Source: Variovorax boronicumulans (GTDB lineage Bacteria; Pseudomonadota; Gammaproteobacteria; Burkholderiales; Burkholderiaceae_C). From it: 64,000 nucleotides of DNA. The stretch covers positions 99,932 through 163,931 of the forward strand of contig NZ_JAAAFX010000001.1 in NCBI RefSeq assembly GCF_019352895.1. Reading direction: 5' to 3'. The position numbers were made by a program, and so were the translations under genes. Positions 15,400 to 23,371 of the stretch are shown in pieces. The notes under the pieces are model-generated. The model was not told the DNA's origin. It made no database searches and saw only the letters and a program-made list of their open reading frames with translations. How positions within the stretch are numbered: position 1 is the first letter of the stretch; each line of letters begins with the position of its first letter.

Positions 15400-18242
15400 C
15401 CCAGCTTCGCATCCATCGGCACCCGTTCGCTGACCAGCCGGCCGAGGTGCTGGAAGTCGAAAGCGTCGGGCAGTGGCTCGTGGATCACTTCGAGAAGGCA
15501 GGCGCGCCGGTGGGCCTGCAGGTGTTCCGCGGGGAGCCCAGCGCCGGCACCGAGATCTCCCGCGACGTGCCCGCGCTGCTGGCCAGCGATGCACCCTACT
15601 ACACGGTGCTTCAGAGCCCGGGCGCGAACCCGGTGATGTGGTGGCAGGCCTTCCAGGTGATCATGGCCGTCTACGCTGTGGCGTCGGCGCTGATGACCAG
15701 CAAGCCCAACATGCCGGCCAACGTGAACCGGACGCAGGAGAGCCCGAACAACGCGCTCGGCACGCGCGAGAACCAGGTGCGGCTGCTGCAGCGCGTGGAG
15801 GACATCTACGGCACGGTCAAGGCGATTCCGAGCCTGCTCATGCCGACTTACAACAAGTACGTCGACAGCGTGAAGGTCGAGTACGGCTACTACTGCATCG
15901 GCCGCGGCTATCACGAAATCTCCGAAATCCGCGACGGCGATACGCTGATGTCGTCGATCACGGGCGCGAGCGCCGCGGTGTACTACCCGTTCTCGTCGCC
16001 CAACAGTGGCGCGCCGTACATCCAGGTCGGCCCCTCGATCATCGATCGCGTGCTGTCGGTGCGCCGCGCCGTTGAGATCGACGGGATCACGCTGAAGGCA
16101 CAGAACCAGATCCAGCTGGAGCCCTACGGTGGCTATGTCCTGTTGCCGCCCGGGCCGGCGCGCGAGTTCGGCTTCGTGGTCGACAACGTGACAGTGCCCG
16201 CGGCGAGCTCTGACCGCCTGGTGCAGCAAAGACGCCGCCCAAACTTGAGCGCCGTCACACAGATCGGCCAGACCGTGACGATCGTCGCCCCGAGCCGCAG
16301 TTCCTTCGCGAATGGCCGAGTGTCGGTGAACGGCGCGATGCGGCAATACAGCGACATCAGCGAGGGTGCCGAAGTCCTGAGGGATACCGTGGTCGGGCAG
16401 CAGGTCACCTTTTCCGGCTTCACCGAGCCTGGAAACAATGGCACATTCATCGTGGCGAGCAAGCTTGGACCAAACGGCATCACAGTCACGAGCGGCTCGC
16501 AGGTCGATGAGGTGCCGATCGGTGCGATTGGCGTGACGATCGACATCAACGGCGCAGCATTCAGTGGAACGCGCACGGTCACTGACGTCGGCGACGGCTG
16601 GGCAATCCTCAGCGGCGCGACCTTCCCAGGTGAGTTTGCTGACCTTGTCGGCACCGGCCTCACCAAGATCCACGTGGTCGCCAACAACGGGCTTACCGAC
16701 TGGACGGATTGGGTGACGCAGCCGACAGCTGACCGGGTAGAGACCTGGGTGAATGTGGTCGCACAGAACGGCATGTACAAGGACGGCGGCGGGCGCTCGC
16801 GCGCCACAGTGGCCTATGCGGCGGAGCTGCAGCAGCTTGACGGCTCGCTCAATCCCATCGGTGGTGTTGTGACGGTCGCCGGCTCGCTCAGCGGCATCAC
16901 GACCGAGGAGCGCGCGGAAACGCTGGAGTACGCCACCGGTTGGACTGGCCCCACGCGCGTGCGCCTGCGCCGCACGACGCCCTTCGACTATGGCTTCCAG
17001 GGCACGGTGATCGACGAGATCAAGTGGGCCGACCTCTATGCCGTGAGCAAGGTCGACCGCGCGCACTTCGGCAACAAGACGACGATCCACACCGTAACGC
17101 ATGCCACGTCGCGCTCGACGGCCGTCAAGCAGCGACAGCTCAATTGCATCGCGACACGACGCATCCCAATCTGGACGGGCAGTGGCTTCAGCGGCGGATA
17201 TGACCCGGATGGGCGACACGCCTGGGGCGAGCTCTACGGCACGCGCTTCGCGCACCACATCATCGCAGCGGTGGCCATGGACCCGAAGATCGGGAACCGA
17301 CCCGCATCCGACCTCGACATGTCGCAGATCTCCGGCGTGGTCGATCAGCTCTATGCGATCCACCCTGAGGCGCCGACCTTCAACTACACCTTCGACTCGG
17401 ACAACATGAGCTTCGAGGAGACGGTGCAGACGATCGCAAACGCCTGCTTCAGCAATGCCTACCGGCAGAGTGGAAGGATCCGGCTCGCGCTGGACCGGAA
17501 GCAGGACCACAGCGCGGCTCTGTTCACGCATCGAAACAAGGAGCCGGGGGTCGAGACGCTCACACGCACCTTCGCCAACGACGCGGCCTATGACGGCATT
17601 GAGTTCGTCTACCAGGATCCAGGCACTCAGCAAGCCGAGACCATCCGGCTGCCTCTCGACGGCAGCGCGACGAAGGCGAAGAAGTTCGAGATTCCCGGAA
17701 TTCGCTCCTTCGCGCAGGCGTGGCTGCGCGCGAACCGCGAGTACCGCAAGCTGCTCGGCCAGCGCCTCAGCATCGAGACCTCGTGCACAACCGATGCTCG
17801 CCTGCTGCTGCCGAACACGCGGATCGATATCGTCGACAACACGCGCTTCAAGAGCTACGACGGTGAGGTGGTCGCGCAAGACGGGCTGCTGCTCACGCTG
17901 AGCCAGCGCGTTGCGTTCGGCGCCGGCTCGCACAGCATCGTGCTCATGCGCCGCGACGGCTCGCTCCAGGGCATAGCCGTGACGGCCGTGCCCGGCCGCG
18001 ATGACCAGGTGCTACTGCAGTCGCTCCCCACCGAGGAGGTGGTGACTCGAGGCGGTGCCGACGGCGTGCGCACGATCTATTCGTTTGCCTCCGATGACGC
18101 GCGTCACCGGCAAGCCTGGCTCGTCGGCGAGATCGATCCGCCGCAGAACAACTACGTGACGGTCCGGGCCGTGAACTACAGCCCGACCTACTACGAGATG
18201 GACACCCAGCCGATCCCGGCTCGAGACACGGTCATCAACTGA
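15396..18242 (+). CDS. Tip attachment / host specificity protein J
   Basis: 948 residues from ATG 15396. The N-terminal 140 residues include a hydrophobic helix (WWQAFQVIMAVYAVASALM) and the motif PMPANVNRTQ-type linker typical of TipJ proteins; the middle is beta-sandwich and fibronectin-like (GYVLLPPGPAREFGFVV, then VAYAAELQQLDG). The part around residues 560-800 has the TipJ phage tail fold (TVTHATSRSTAVKQRQLNCIATR). It forms the central tail spike contacting the host receptor. Residues 270-450 look unlike the rest and may be an inserted receptor-binding module. The same frame is open upstream into the two previous genes. Confidence 0.88.
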   Translation: MTQLRIHRHPFADQPAEVLEVESVGQWLVDHFEKAGAPVGLQVFRGEPSAGTEISRDVPALLASDAPYYTVLQSPGANPVMWWQAFQVIMAVYAVASALMTSKPNMPANVNRTQESPNNALGTRENQVRLLQRVEDIYGTVKAIPSLLMPTYNKYVDSVKVEYGYYCIGRGYHEISEIRDGDTLMSSITGASAAVYYPFSSPNSGAPYIQVGPSIIDRVLSVRRAVEIDGITLKAQNQIQLEPYGGYVLLPPGPAREFGFVVDNVTVPAASSDRLVQQRRRPNLSAVTQIGQTVTIVAPSRSSFANGRVSVNGAMRQYSDISEGAEVLRDTVVGQQVTFSGFTEPGNNGTFIVASKLGPNGITVTSGSQVDEVPIGAIGVTIDINGAAFSGTRTVTDVGDGWAILSGATFPGEFADLVGTGLTKIHVVANNGLTDWTDWVTQPTADRVETWVNVVAQNGMYKDGGGRSRATVAYAAELQQLDGSLNPIGGVVTVAGSLSGITTEERAETLEYATGWTGPTRVRLRRTTPFDYGFQGTVIDEIKWADLYAVSKVDRAHFGNKTTIHTVTHATSRSTAVKQRQLNCIATRRIPIWTGSGFSGGYDPDGRHAWGELYGTRFAHHIIAAVAMDPKIGNRPASDLDMSQISGVVDQLYAIHPEAPTFNYTFDSDNMSFEETVQTIANACFSNAYRQSGRIRLALDRKQDHSAALFTHRNKEPGVETLTRTFANDAAYDGIEFVYQDPGTQQAETIRLPLDGSATKAKKFEIPGIRSFAQAWLRANREYRKLLGQRLSIETSCTTDARLLLPNTRIDIVDNTRFKSYDGEVVAQDGLLLTLSQRVAFGAGSHSIVLMRRDGSLQGIAVTAVPGRDDQVLLQSLPTEEVVTRGGADGVRTIYSFASDDARHRQAWLVGEIDPPQNNYVTVRAVNYSPTYYEMDTQPIPARDTVIN

Positions 18243-18258
18243 CATCCAAAAGGTACAT

Positions 18259-20688
18259 ATGCCAGCGATCAATCCTCAAGACCTCAACAATGCCAAGCTC
18301 GATGTTGACCACATGGCTGCACTGGCGACATCGGGAGCGCCGACTGCTGTCGACCGGTTCGGCCAGACAAAAAAGACCTGGACCGGCATCGAGCAAGACC
18401 TCAGCGCGGCGGCCGCGATCACGCAGACGGGAATCAACCGCGCTGCCTCGGAGGGCGCCGCTGTAGCTGCGAATGCGCAACGTGTCGCCGCTGATGCATC
18501 GGCAGCGCGAGCAGAAGCTGCGCGTGATGGAGCGCAGCTCTCAAGTGGTGTGTACGCAACCACCGCCGCGGGACTTGCCGCTACCACTGCAGGCCGCTAT
18601 TTCACGGTGCCATCTGCCGACCCTGCTGAGTCGTTGATCCTCTATCGCAACAGCAGCGGTGCTGCGGTCGAGATCGTCCGTTACCCGAGTGCATCGCTGG
18701 CGTCGTTCGGGTGGGTTTCGTCGCAGTCTGCGAACTACATCAACTTTGACACAGCCGCAAAGCGACTTGTCGTCACCGGCGCCATTGTGCGATTGATCGG
18801 GCCTCGTGGCAGTTGGCTGTTGCCTGCGACGGACATCGCATGGCCTGCCGCTGGTATGTACCGACTGGAATACAACACCGTCTCCGGCGCCATTCAGTTT
18901 GTAGCGTCCAGCGCGGCATTGGTCGGCACCGCAGTGCCGTTCGGCATCGTGCGAGTGTTCTCTACGGCGATGGTTGAAGTGCAGTATCTTGGCCTTTACA
19001 CGATCGACGGAGTTGCTCCCGTTGTTTCACCAACCGCCGTCTTCGGATGGATCGCTGGCCCGGGCACGAACATCAACTTCGACACGGTCCTTAAGAAGCT
19101 CACAGTCGTCTCCGGTGCGATGCGCGTTTACGGTCCGTCCTCGAGCTACCTGCTGCCTGCAGCTGACATCGCCTGGCCTGCAGCTGGCTCCTATCGGCTG
19201 GAGTACGCGCCAGGAACGAACACCATGCAGTTCGTCTCGACGGCGACAGCATCGGACAAGACCAAGATCATCATTGCGATCGTTCGGTTTCTGACTTCTT
19301 CGGTCGTCGTAAGTTACCTTGGCCCCTACTCAGTCGACGGCATCTTGATGGGCGTCGGAGGCCCTTCACTTCCGACGGACGGAACCCTGATTGGCGACGC
19401 GACAGCGATCAACTTTGATTTCGACGCGGGACTTCTTCGGCTCGCAGGTGCGGCTGTGCGCGCTTGCTACGGTACGGAGGCTCGCCTCATGTCCGCGCAG
19501 AATCTCGCACTTCCTGTCACTGGCGTGTGGCATCGGTTGTTTGTGAACTCGTCGACCGGCGCACTTAGCTCGCAGCCAGCGTCTACGCAAGGCCTTGCCG
19601 CAGGCCTGGTTTCCGTCGGCTCTTTCAACGTGGCGCAGCAGCTTGTCAACGGGGTGCCTCGCTACTTTGTCAACGGAAAAAGCGCGAGCGCAAGTGCACC
19701 CCTTGGCACCGCCGAACGTCGGTTCTTCAACGGCCGCCTGGAGGCAAACTACGCTTCGACGCCAATGGCCGAGTTCAAGCAGGTGCTTGGCTCTTCGCAC
19801 ACCATGATCTATGGCCTCTACGATGCGCTGGTAGCAGCGCACCCGAGTTACGTCTCCAAGACGGTGCTTGGCCAAGACGGCAACGGCGCAGATATTTGCC
19901 GCTACGATTTTCGCCCGCCTCCGGTCGAGACGGTCGCTCAGTCGGCGCAGGTTCCCAAGATGATCCTCATCTCGGGAGCGCATGGCTACGAGAAGGCAGG
20001 CGTCTGGGCGGTCTATTTAGCAATGAAAAAGCTCTGCGAGGAGTGGCGCACGCACGAGACGTTGGAAACGATGCGCTGGTGCGCACACTTCATCGTGGTG
20101 CCGATTGCGGTCCCATACGGCTGGGACACGCACGGACGACGCAACGAGAACGGCGTCGACGTGGCACGAAATTTCCCGGCGGGATGGGTTCTCACTGACC
20201 CTGGAGAACAGACGTACGGTGGTACAGCTCCTCTGACGGAGCGGTCTTCTCAACTAATCGATGCGGTCTTTTCGGCGAATCAGGATGCGCTCTATGCAGG
20301 CTCGTTCCACAACTTCTTTGTGCCGGAGAACCCTAGTCATTTTCTTTGGAACGCCGGGGCCACCCGATTTGGGGTTGGTCTGGCCAAGTCGCTTATCTCT
20401 CGGCAATCCAGGGTGTGGAAAGCAAGATATGCATGGCTCCCGCAGGACGAAACTACGTACTTCGGGTACACCAACCTCGCTAGCCCGGCGGGCTCGGAGG
20501 GCTACCAGGCAACGCGATCCTACGGAATTCAGGGTGGGACCTTCGAGATATCTCAATCCGTGCCGATGGCGCCAGATCCTGATCCTTTCTCCTCTTACGT
20601 CGCGACCATGGGAGTCGAAGCTGTTGTGAATTGGCTCGCACTCAACCTGAGTCAGGCAGCTGAGTTTTACAACGGCAGGTCTCTGTAG
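18259..20688 (+). CDS. Tail fibre with M14-type zinc carboxypeptidase domain
   Basis: 809 residues; RBS AAAAGG at 18248-18253. Residues 1-140 are an Ala-rich helical fibre base (SAAAAITQTGINRAASEGAAVAA). Residues about 145-465 are three approximate repeats of about 111 residues. The C-terminal part (about 570-805) has M14-peptidase features: HGYE (zinc ligands His575, Glu578), GVDVARNFP (Arg637, Asn638), FHNFF (third ligand His684) and GGTFEIS (candidate catalytic Glu763). Spacing agrees with carboxypeptidase A-type enzymes. It may trim surface peptides or peptidoglycan stem peptides during adsorption; the substrate is unknown. Base composition is visibly more AT-rich than in neighbouring genes, indicating a separate origin. 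Confidence 0.82.
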   Translation: MPAINPQDLNNAKLDVDHMAALATSGAPTAVDRFGQTKKTWTGIEQDLSAAAAITQTGINRAASEGAAVAANAQRVAADASAARAEAARDGAQLSSGVYATTAAGLAATTAGRYFTVPSADPAESLILYRNSSGAAVEIVRYPSASLASFGWVSSQSANYINFDTAAKRLVVTGAIVRLIGPRGSWLLPATDIAWPAAGMYRLEYNTVSGAIQFVASSAALVGTAVPFGIVRVFSTAMVEVQYLGLYTIDGVAPVVSPTAVFGWIAGPGTNINFDTVLKKLTVVSGAMRVYGPSSSYLLPAADIAWPAAGSYRLEYAPGTNTMQFVSTATASDKTKIIIAIVRFLTSSVVVSYLGPYSVDGILMGVGGPSLPTDGTLIGDATAINFDFDAGLLRLAGAAVRACYGTEARLMSAQNLALPVTGVWHRLFVNSSTGALSSQPASTQGLAAGLVSVGSFNVAQQLVNGVPRYFVNGKSASASAPLGTAERRFFNGRLEANYASTPMAEFKQVLGSSHTMIYGLYDALVAAHPSYVSKTVLGQDGNGADICRYDFRPPPVETVAQSAQVPKMILISGAHGYEKAGVWAVYLAMKKLCEEWRTHETLETMRWCAHFIVVPIAVPYGWDTHGRRNENGVDVARNFPAGWVLTDPGEQTYGGTAPLTERSSQLIDAVFSANQDALYAGSFHNFFVPENPSHFLWNAGATRFGVGLAKSLISRQSRVWKARYAWLPQDETTYFGYTNLASPAGSEGYQATRSYGIQGGTFEISQSVPMAPDPDPFSSYVATMGVEAVVNWLALNLSQAAEFYNGRSL
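18690..19650 (+). repeat. Three tandem about-111-residue repeats in the tail fibre
   Basis: The repeats are marked by INFD..KRLVV-type starts at about 18738, 19070 and 19407. Each has a G-x-S/E-x-LLPA..-AWPAAG..YRLEY core in units 1 and 2; unit 3 is more diverged (LPVTGVWHRLFVN). Spacing is 332 and 337 bases. Probably beta-sandwich fibre modules. Confidence 0.7.
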
Positions 20689-20739
20689 GTACGCGCTAGC
20701 TGTTCGTCTCGAACAGGCCACATGACCTCATCCTTACTC

Positions 20740-20763
20740 AAACCCGCTTCGGCGGGTTTTTTC
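20740..20763 (+). terminator. Intrinsic terminator after tail fibre
   Basis: A 7-bp perfect stem (20741-20747 with 20752-20758) around a stable TTCG tetraloop, followed by a run of T. It separates structural genes from the lysis cassette. Confidence 0.8.
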
Positions 20764-20780
20764 ATGCCTGAAAGGTTCCC

Positions 20781-20819
20781 ATGACCGACCACCGTTTCAG
20801 AGGCACCCGATGCCAATGA
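20781..20819 (+). CDS. 12-residue leader peptide before the holin (candidate)
   Basis: MTDHRFRGTRCQ begins at ATG 20781, preceded by GAAAGG, and its TGA overlaps the internal ATG (20816) of the holin candidate as ATGA. It could couple translation of the shorter holin form. The reading frame is very short and may be chance. Confidence 0.3.
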   Translation: MTDHRFRGTRCQ

Positions 20820-21139
20820 GCCCCTCCGACGTGAACTTCGACGCCTGGGCCGCAAAGCTCGCGGGCGTGGCCGGCGCCGTCGTGTCGATGCGCTTCCTGC
20901 AGGGCACTTGGCCGGAACGCGTCTTCATGGCGCTCTCCGGCGCGGTGCTGAGCTACTTCGCCACGCCGTTCCTGTCCGCGCGCATCGGTCTGCCGGAAGG
21001 CCTCACCGGCTTCCTACTGGGCCTGTTCGGCATGGCTATCACGTCACGCGCCTGGGAGTGGGTGCAGACGACGCCGGTGGGCGCGCTGTGGCAGATCGCG
21101 CTCGATTGGCTGCAACGCAGATCAGGAGCTCCGAAATGA
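20810..21139 (+). CDS. Putative holin (dual-start)
   Basis: 109 residues with hydrophobic segments around 15-35, 38-60 and 62-82, first of the lysis cassette. It opens MPMSPSD, so Met1 (20810, with AGAGG upstream) and Met3 (20816) are both possible starts, as in lambda S (holin/antiholin). The lambda pair differs by a lysine; here the extra residue is proline, so an antiholin role is not certain. Membrane lesions from this protein should release the endolysin encoded two genes on. Family not recognised with certainty. Confidence 0.68.
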   Translation: MPMSPSDVNFDAWAAKLAGVAGAVVSMRFLQGTWPERVFMALSGAVLSYFATPFLSARIGLPEGLTGFLLGLFGMAITSRAWEWVQTTPVGALWQIALDWLQRRSGAPK

Positions 21140-21462
21140 ACGCCTACATCGTCACCGCGCATGCGGTGCTTTCCATCGTCTGCTGGTGTGTCGTTGGCCT
21201 CGGCGCGACCGTCGCGGTGTTCTCGCCCACGGTCAAGGACACGACCGCCGAGCGGCTCGCGCTCGCGGCCATCGCCATAGGTGCCTTCGCGACGGCGTGC
21301 CGGGTTATCCGGCAGGGCTGGATCAGCGAGGGCGGCCTGTTCCTCTCCGCGGCGCTGGCCTTCTATGTCATGGCGATCGTCTGGAAACACGTGCGCGAGC
21401 ACCTGCGGGGCGCGGCTGCGTCGCTGCCGAACGACAAGACGCGGCCGGGAGATCTCGAATGA
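21136..21462 (+). CDS. Second small membrane protein of the lysis cassette (holin/antiholin candidate)
   Basis: 108 residues. Three hydrophobic helices are visible (about 7-30, 40-57, 65-84), followed by a charged tail (WKHVREHLRGAAASLPNDKTRPGDLE). The start overlaps the previous stop as ATGA, and the stop overlaps the endolysin start likewise. Two adjacent membrane proteins before the endolysin suggest a holin/antiholin pair. No family signature is recognised. Confidence 0.62.
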   Translation: MNAYIVTAHAVLSIVCWCVVGLGATVAVFSPTVKDTTAERLALAAIAIGAFATACRVIRQGWISEGGLFLSAALAFYVMAIVWKHVREHLRGAAASLPNDKTRPGDLE

Positions 21463-22106
21463 CGCGCTCGCGGGACGACTGGGCGCGGATCCTGACCATG
21501 TGCGGCATCAAGCCGACGCAGGTCGCGATGTGGTCGGGCGTGTTCGCGCACACGCCGAGGATGGACCGCTTCAGCCAGGGCGACGCTGACCTGGCGCAGT
21601 TCCTGGCCAACGTCCTGGTCGAGAGCCAGGGCCTGCAGAAGCTGAAGGAGAGCGGCAACTACAGCGCCGCGCGCATCCGCGAGCTGGGCAACGCATCGCC
21701 GCCCGGCAGCCGGTGGCGCTCCCTGGTGCCGCGCGCCGAGGAGCTGGCATTCAACGAGCAGAAGTTCTTCGAGGCCTGCTACGGCGGCCGCGGCGGCAAC
21801 CGTCCCGAGGGCGCCGGCGACGGAGCACGCTACCCGGGCCGCGGGCTGATCATGCTGACCTTCGCCGACGGCTACCGCTGGCAGGGCCTGCGCAGCGGCC
21901 AGGACCTGACCGTCCTGCCCGAGCTCGCCGAGCAGCCGCACTTCGCGCTCGAGTTCGCGTTCGATTGGTGGGAGGGCAAGGTGCCTGACGCCTACCTGGC
22001 CGACACGGTGAAGGTGCGGCGCGTGGTCAACGGCGGCACGTTCGGCCTGCGCGAGGTCGAGGAGATGCTCGTCAAGGCGCGCCGCGCCCTGCAGGGGCCC
22101 GCATGA
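21459..22106 (+). CDS. Endolysin, glycoside hydrolase family 19-like
   Basis: 215 residues, no signal peptide. The GH19/chitinase-like core is visible: FLANVLVESQGLQKLKESGNYSA with the probable catalytic Glu, then the YGGRGGNRPEGAGDGARYPGRGLI loop and a C-terminal VVNGGTFGLREVEEM helix. Phage proteins of this family cut the peptidoglycan glycan strand. Export would depend on the holin encoded upstream. Overlaps of 4 bases with both neighbours show a tight lysis operon. Confidence 0.88.
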   Translation: MTRSRDDWARILTMCGIKPTQVAMWSGVFAHTPRMDRFSQGDADLAQFLANVLVESQGLQKLKESGNYSAARIRELGNASPPGSRWRSLVPRAEELAFNEQKFFEACYGGRGGNRPEGAGDGARYPGRGLIMLTFADGYRWQGLRSGQDLTVLPELAEQPHFALEFAFDWWEGKVPDAYLADTVKVRRVVNGGTFGLREVEEMLVKARRALQGPA

Positions 22107-22609
22107 TGGCCGCGGCCCGCCTGCTGCTGGCGAACTGGAAGCTGCTGCTGGTCGCGGTGCTGCTGGCCGCGCTGGGCGTGCAGACGGTGCGCATCGCCGG
22201 ACTGAAGCAGGAGGCGGCCGAGCAGCGCGCCACCGACGCCGAATCCCTGCGCCTGGCCATGAAGGCGCAGCGCGACGAATTTGACCGACGCCAGAGCTTC
22301 ATGGACCAGGAGGCCTCCCATGCACAAACCCAACTCGCTGCCCTTGCGGGCGATCTCGCTGATGCTCGCCGCGCTGGCGGCGGCCTGCACGACGCCGCCC
22401 AGCTCGCCGCCGACGCTGCCCGCCGGCGTGCCCCGGCTTGCCCCGCAGCTGCGGCAATCCCTGGAGGCGACCCCATCGGAGTGCTTGCCGACGTGCTTGC
22501 AGGGGCTGACCGCCTGGCGGAAGTCTTCGCAGCAACGGCTGACGAGCGCGGTATCCGGGCCGCCGGCTGCGAGCGGGCCCACGACGACCTCCAGCCCGCC
22601 ACCCGGTAG
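22103..22609 (+). CDS. Inner-membrane spanin subunit (Rz-like)
   Basis: 168 residues. An N-terminal membrane anchor (LLLANWKLLLVAVLLAALGVQTVRI) is followed by a periplasmic helix rich in Ala, Gln, Glu and Arg (coiled-coil), as in DUF2514/Rz proteins. Rz joins Rz1 across the periplasm to fuse the inner and outer membranes at the end of lysis. The gene overlaps the endolysin by 4 bases and encloses the start of Rz1 in another frame. Confidence 0.83.
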   Translation: MMAAARLLLANWKLLLVAVLLAALGVQTVRIAGLKQEAAEQRATDAESLRLAMKAQRDEFDRRQSFMDQEASHAQTQLAALAGDLADARRAGGGLHDAAQLAADAARRRAPACPAAAAIPGGDPIGVLADVLAGADRLAEVFAATADERGIRAAGCERAHDDLQPATR

Positions 22610-22625
22610 CGCGCCGTCGCGCTGA
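22320..22625 (+). CDS. Outer-membrane spanin lipoprotein (Rz1-like), nested in Rz
   Basis: 101 residues in the +1 frame relative to Rz, starting at ATG 22320 with AGGAGG at 22308-22313. The signal sequence ends in a lipobox (LAALAAAC), and the mature part begins with a Pro-rich stretch (TTPPSSPPTLPAGVP), both hallmarks of Rz1. Most of the gene lies inside Rz, and its stop is 16 bases beyond the Rz stop. The C-terminus is longer than in lambda Rz1. Confidence 0.82.
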   Translation: MHKPNSLPLRAISLMLAALAAACTTPPSSPPTLPAGVPRLAPQLRQSLEATPSECLPTCLQGLTAWRKSSQQRLTSAVSGPPAASGPTTTSSPPPGSAPSR

Positions 22626-22632
22626 GCGCGCA

Positions 22633-23004
22633 CTACCTCCAATCCGGTGTGTCCATGTCGTCGTCGTTCGGATGGAACCCCGTGGCGCTCCTCACGTCCA
22701 TCTTGAGCATGGCCTCGTAGGCGCGGTCCCGGTCGAACATGCACCACCATGTCTGCTTCACCCGCTCGGGCGAACTCTTCGAACCCCTGATGCGCAGCTC
22801 GGTGCCCTCGATCATCAAGCCGCCTTCCTTGGCCGTCAGCGCCTTCGCCCAGTGCAGGTCATGGAAGGTGATCCCCGTCGCCTTTACCGTCAGGTGCGCG
22901 ATGTACGCATGCCGCCCGAACCGCTCGCGCATGTTCTTGGCGACCGGGCCGAAGTAGAGGTCGCCGGGCACGGCGCCGCGCTGGATGATCGAATTGATCG
23001 ACAT
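22633..23004 (-). CDS. SOS-controlled prophage accessory protein, unknown function
   Basis: 123 residues from ATG 23004; the frame is open to a GTG at 23046, but that codon lies inside the LexA box and so cannot be the usual start. The protein has KNMRERFGRHAYIAHLTVKATGITFHDLHWAKAL and an acidic C-terminus (NDDDMDTPDW). No family is recognised. It is on the opposite strand to all phage late genes, just behind the lysis cassette, like a moron. The LexA box 42 bases upstream suggests expression on DNA damage. No obvious Shine-Dalgarno precedes ATG 23004. Confidence 0.6.
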   Translation of the reverse strand: MSINSIIQRGAVPGDLYFGPVAKNMRERFGRHAYIAHLTVKATGITFHDLHWAKALTAKEGGLMIEGTELRIRGSKSSPERVKQTWWCMFDRDRAYEAMLKMDVRSATGFHPNDDDMDTPDWR

Positions 23005-23045
23005 CCAGCATCCGGATTCGCGGAGGCGGTAGATGGCGCAGAGCA

Positions 23046-23061
23046 CTGTATGAATATACAG
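23046..23061 (-). promoter_or_regulatory. LexA (SOS) box
   Basis: CTGTATGAATATACAG fits CTGT-N8-ACAG with an AT-rich core. It overlaps the only -10-like element before the minus-strand gene, the expected location for LexA repression. Confidence 0.75.
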
Positions 23062-23238
23062 CGATTGATGCGGACTGACCGGGGACAGACAGCCCTGGGG
23101 CGGTAAGCGCAGATAGGAATGGCGCCCGAGGATCCAAATCGTGCACCGTTAGTTTGTAGGCATGCGCGTAGGCATCGTTCGAAAATATCTCCTGCAAGCC
23201 GCGCCAGTGCTTGTGATGTGCCTTCCTCCCTCTCCTCC

Positions 23239-23266
23239 AGTGTTCGATCCGTTCGGACCGAACACT
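23239..23266. promoter_or_regulatory. 28-base dyad, operator candidate
   Basis: AGTGTTCG at 23239-23246 and CGAACACT at 23259-23266 form an 8-bp inverted repeat, with a further inner TCCG/CGGA pairing and one mismatch. The rest of the 325-base gap 23047-23371 contains the LexA box, this dyad and one terminator; no other gene is visible in it. The dyad may bind a dimeric repressor controlling a flanking gene, or be part of a hairpin. Confidence 0.4.
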
Positions 23267-23272
23267 GCTTAG

Positions 23273-23296
23273 AAGCCCCGCATGACGGGGCTTTTT
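23273..23296 (+). terminator. Intrinsic terminator
   Basis: An 8-bp perfect stem (23273-23280 with 23286-23293), 5-base loop, and T run. It ends + strand transcription entering from the lysis cassette. Confidence 0.78.
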
Positions 23297-23371
23297 TGCG
23301 TCTGTGATCCGCCGGATCGAGGCCGACCACTGCCCTGCTTACAATTGGTGATTAATTGTACGGATGCTTGC

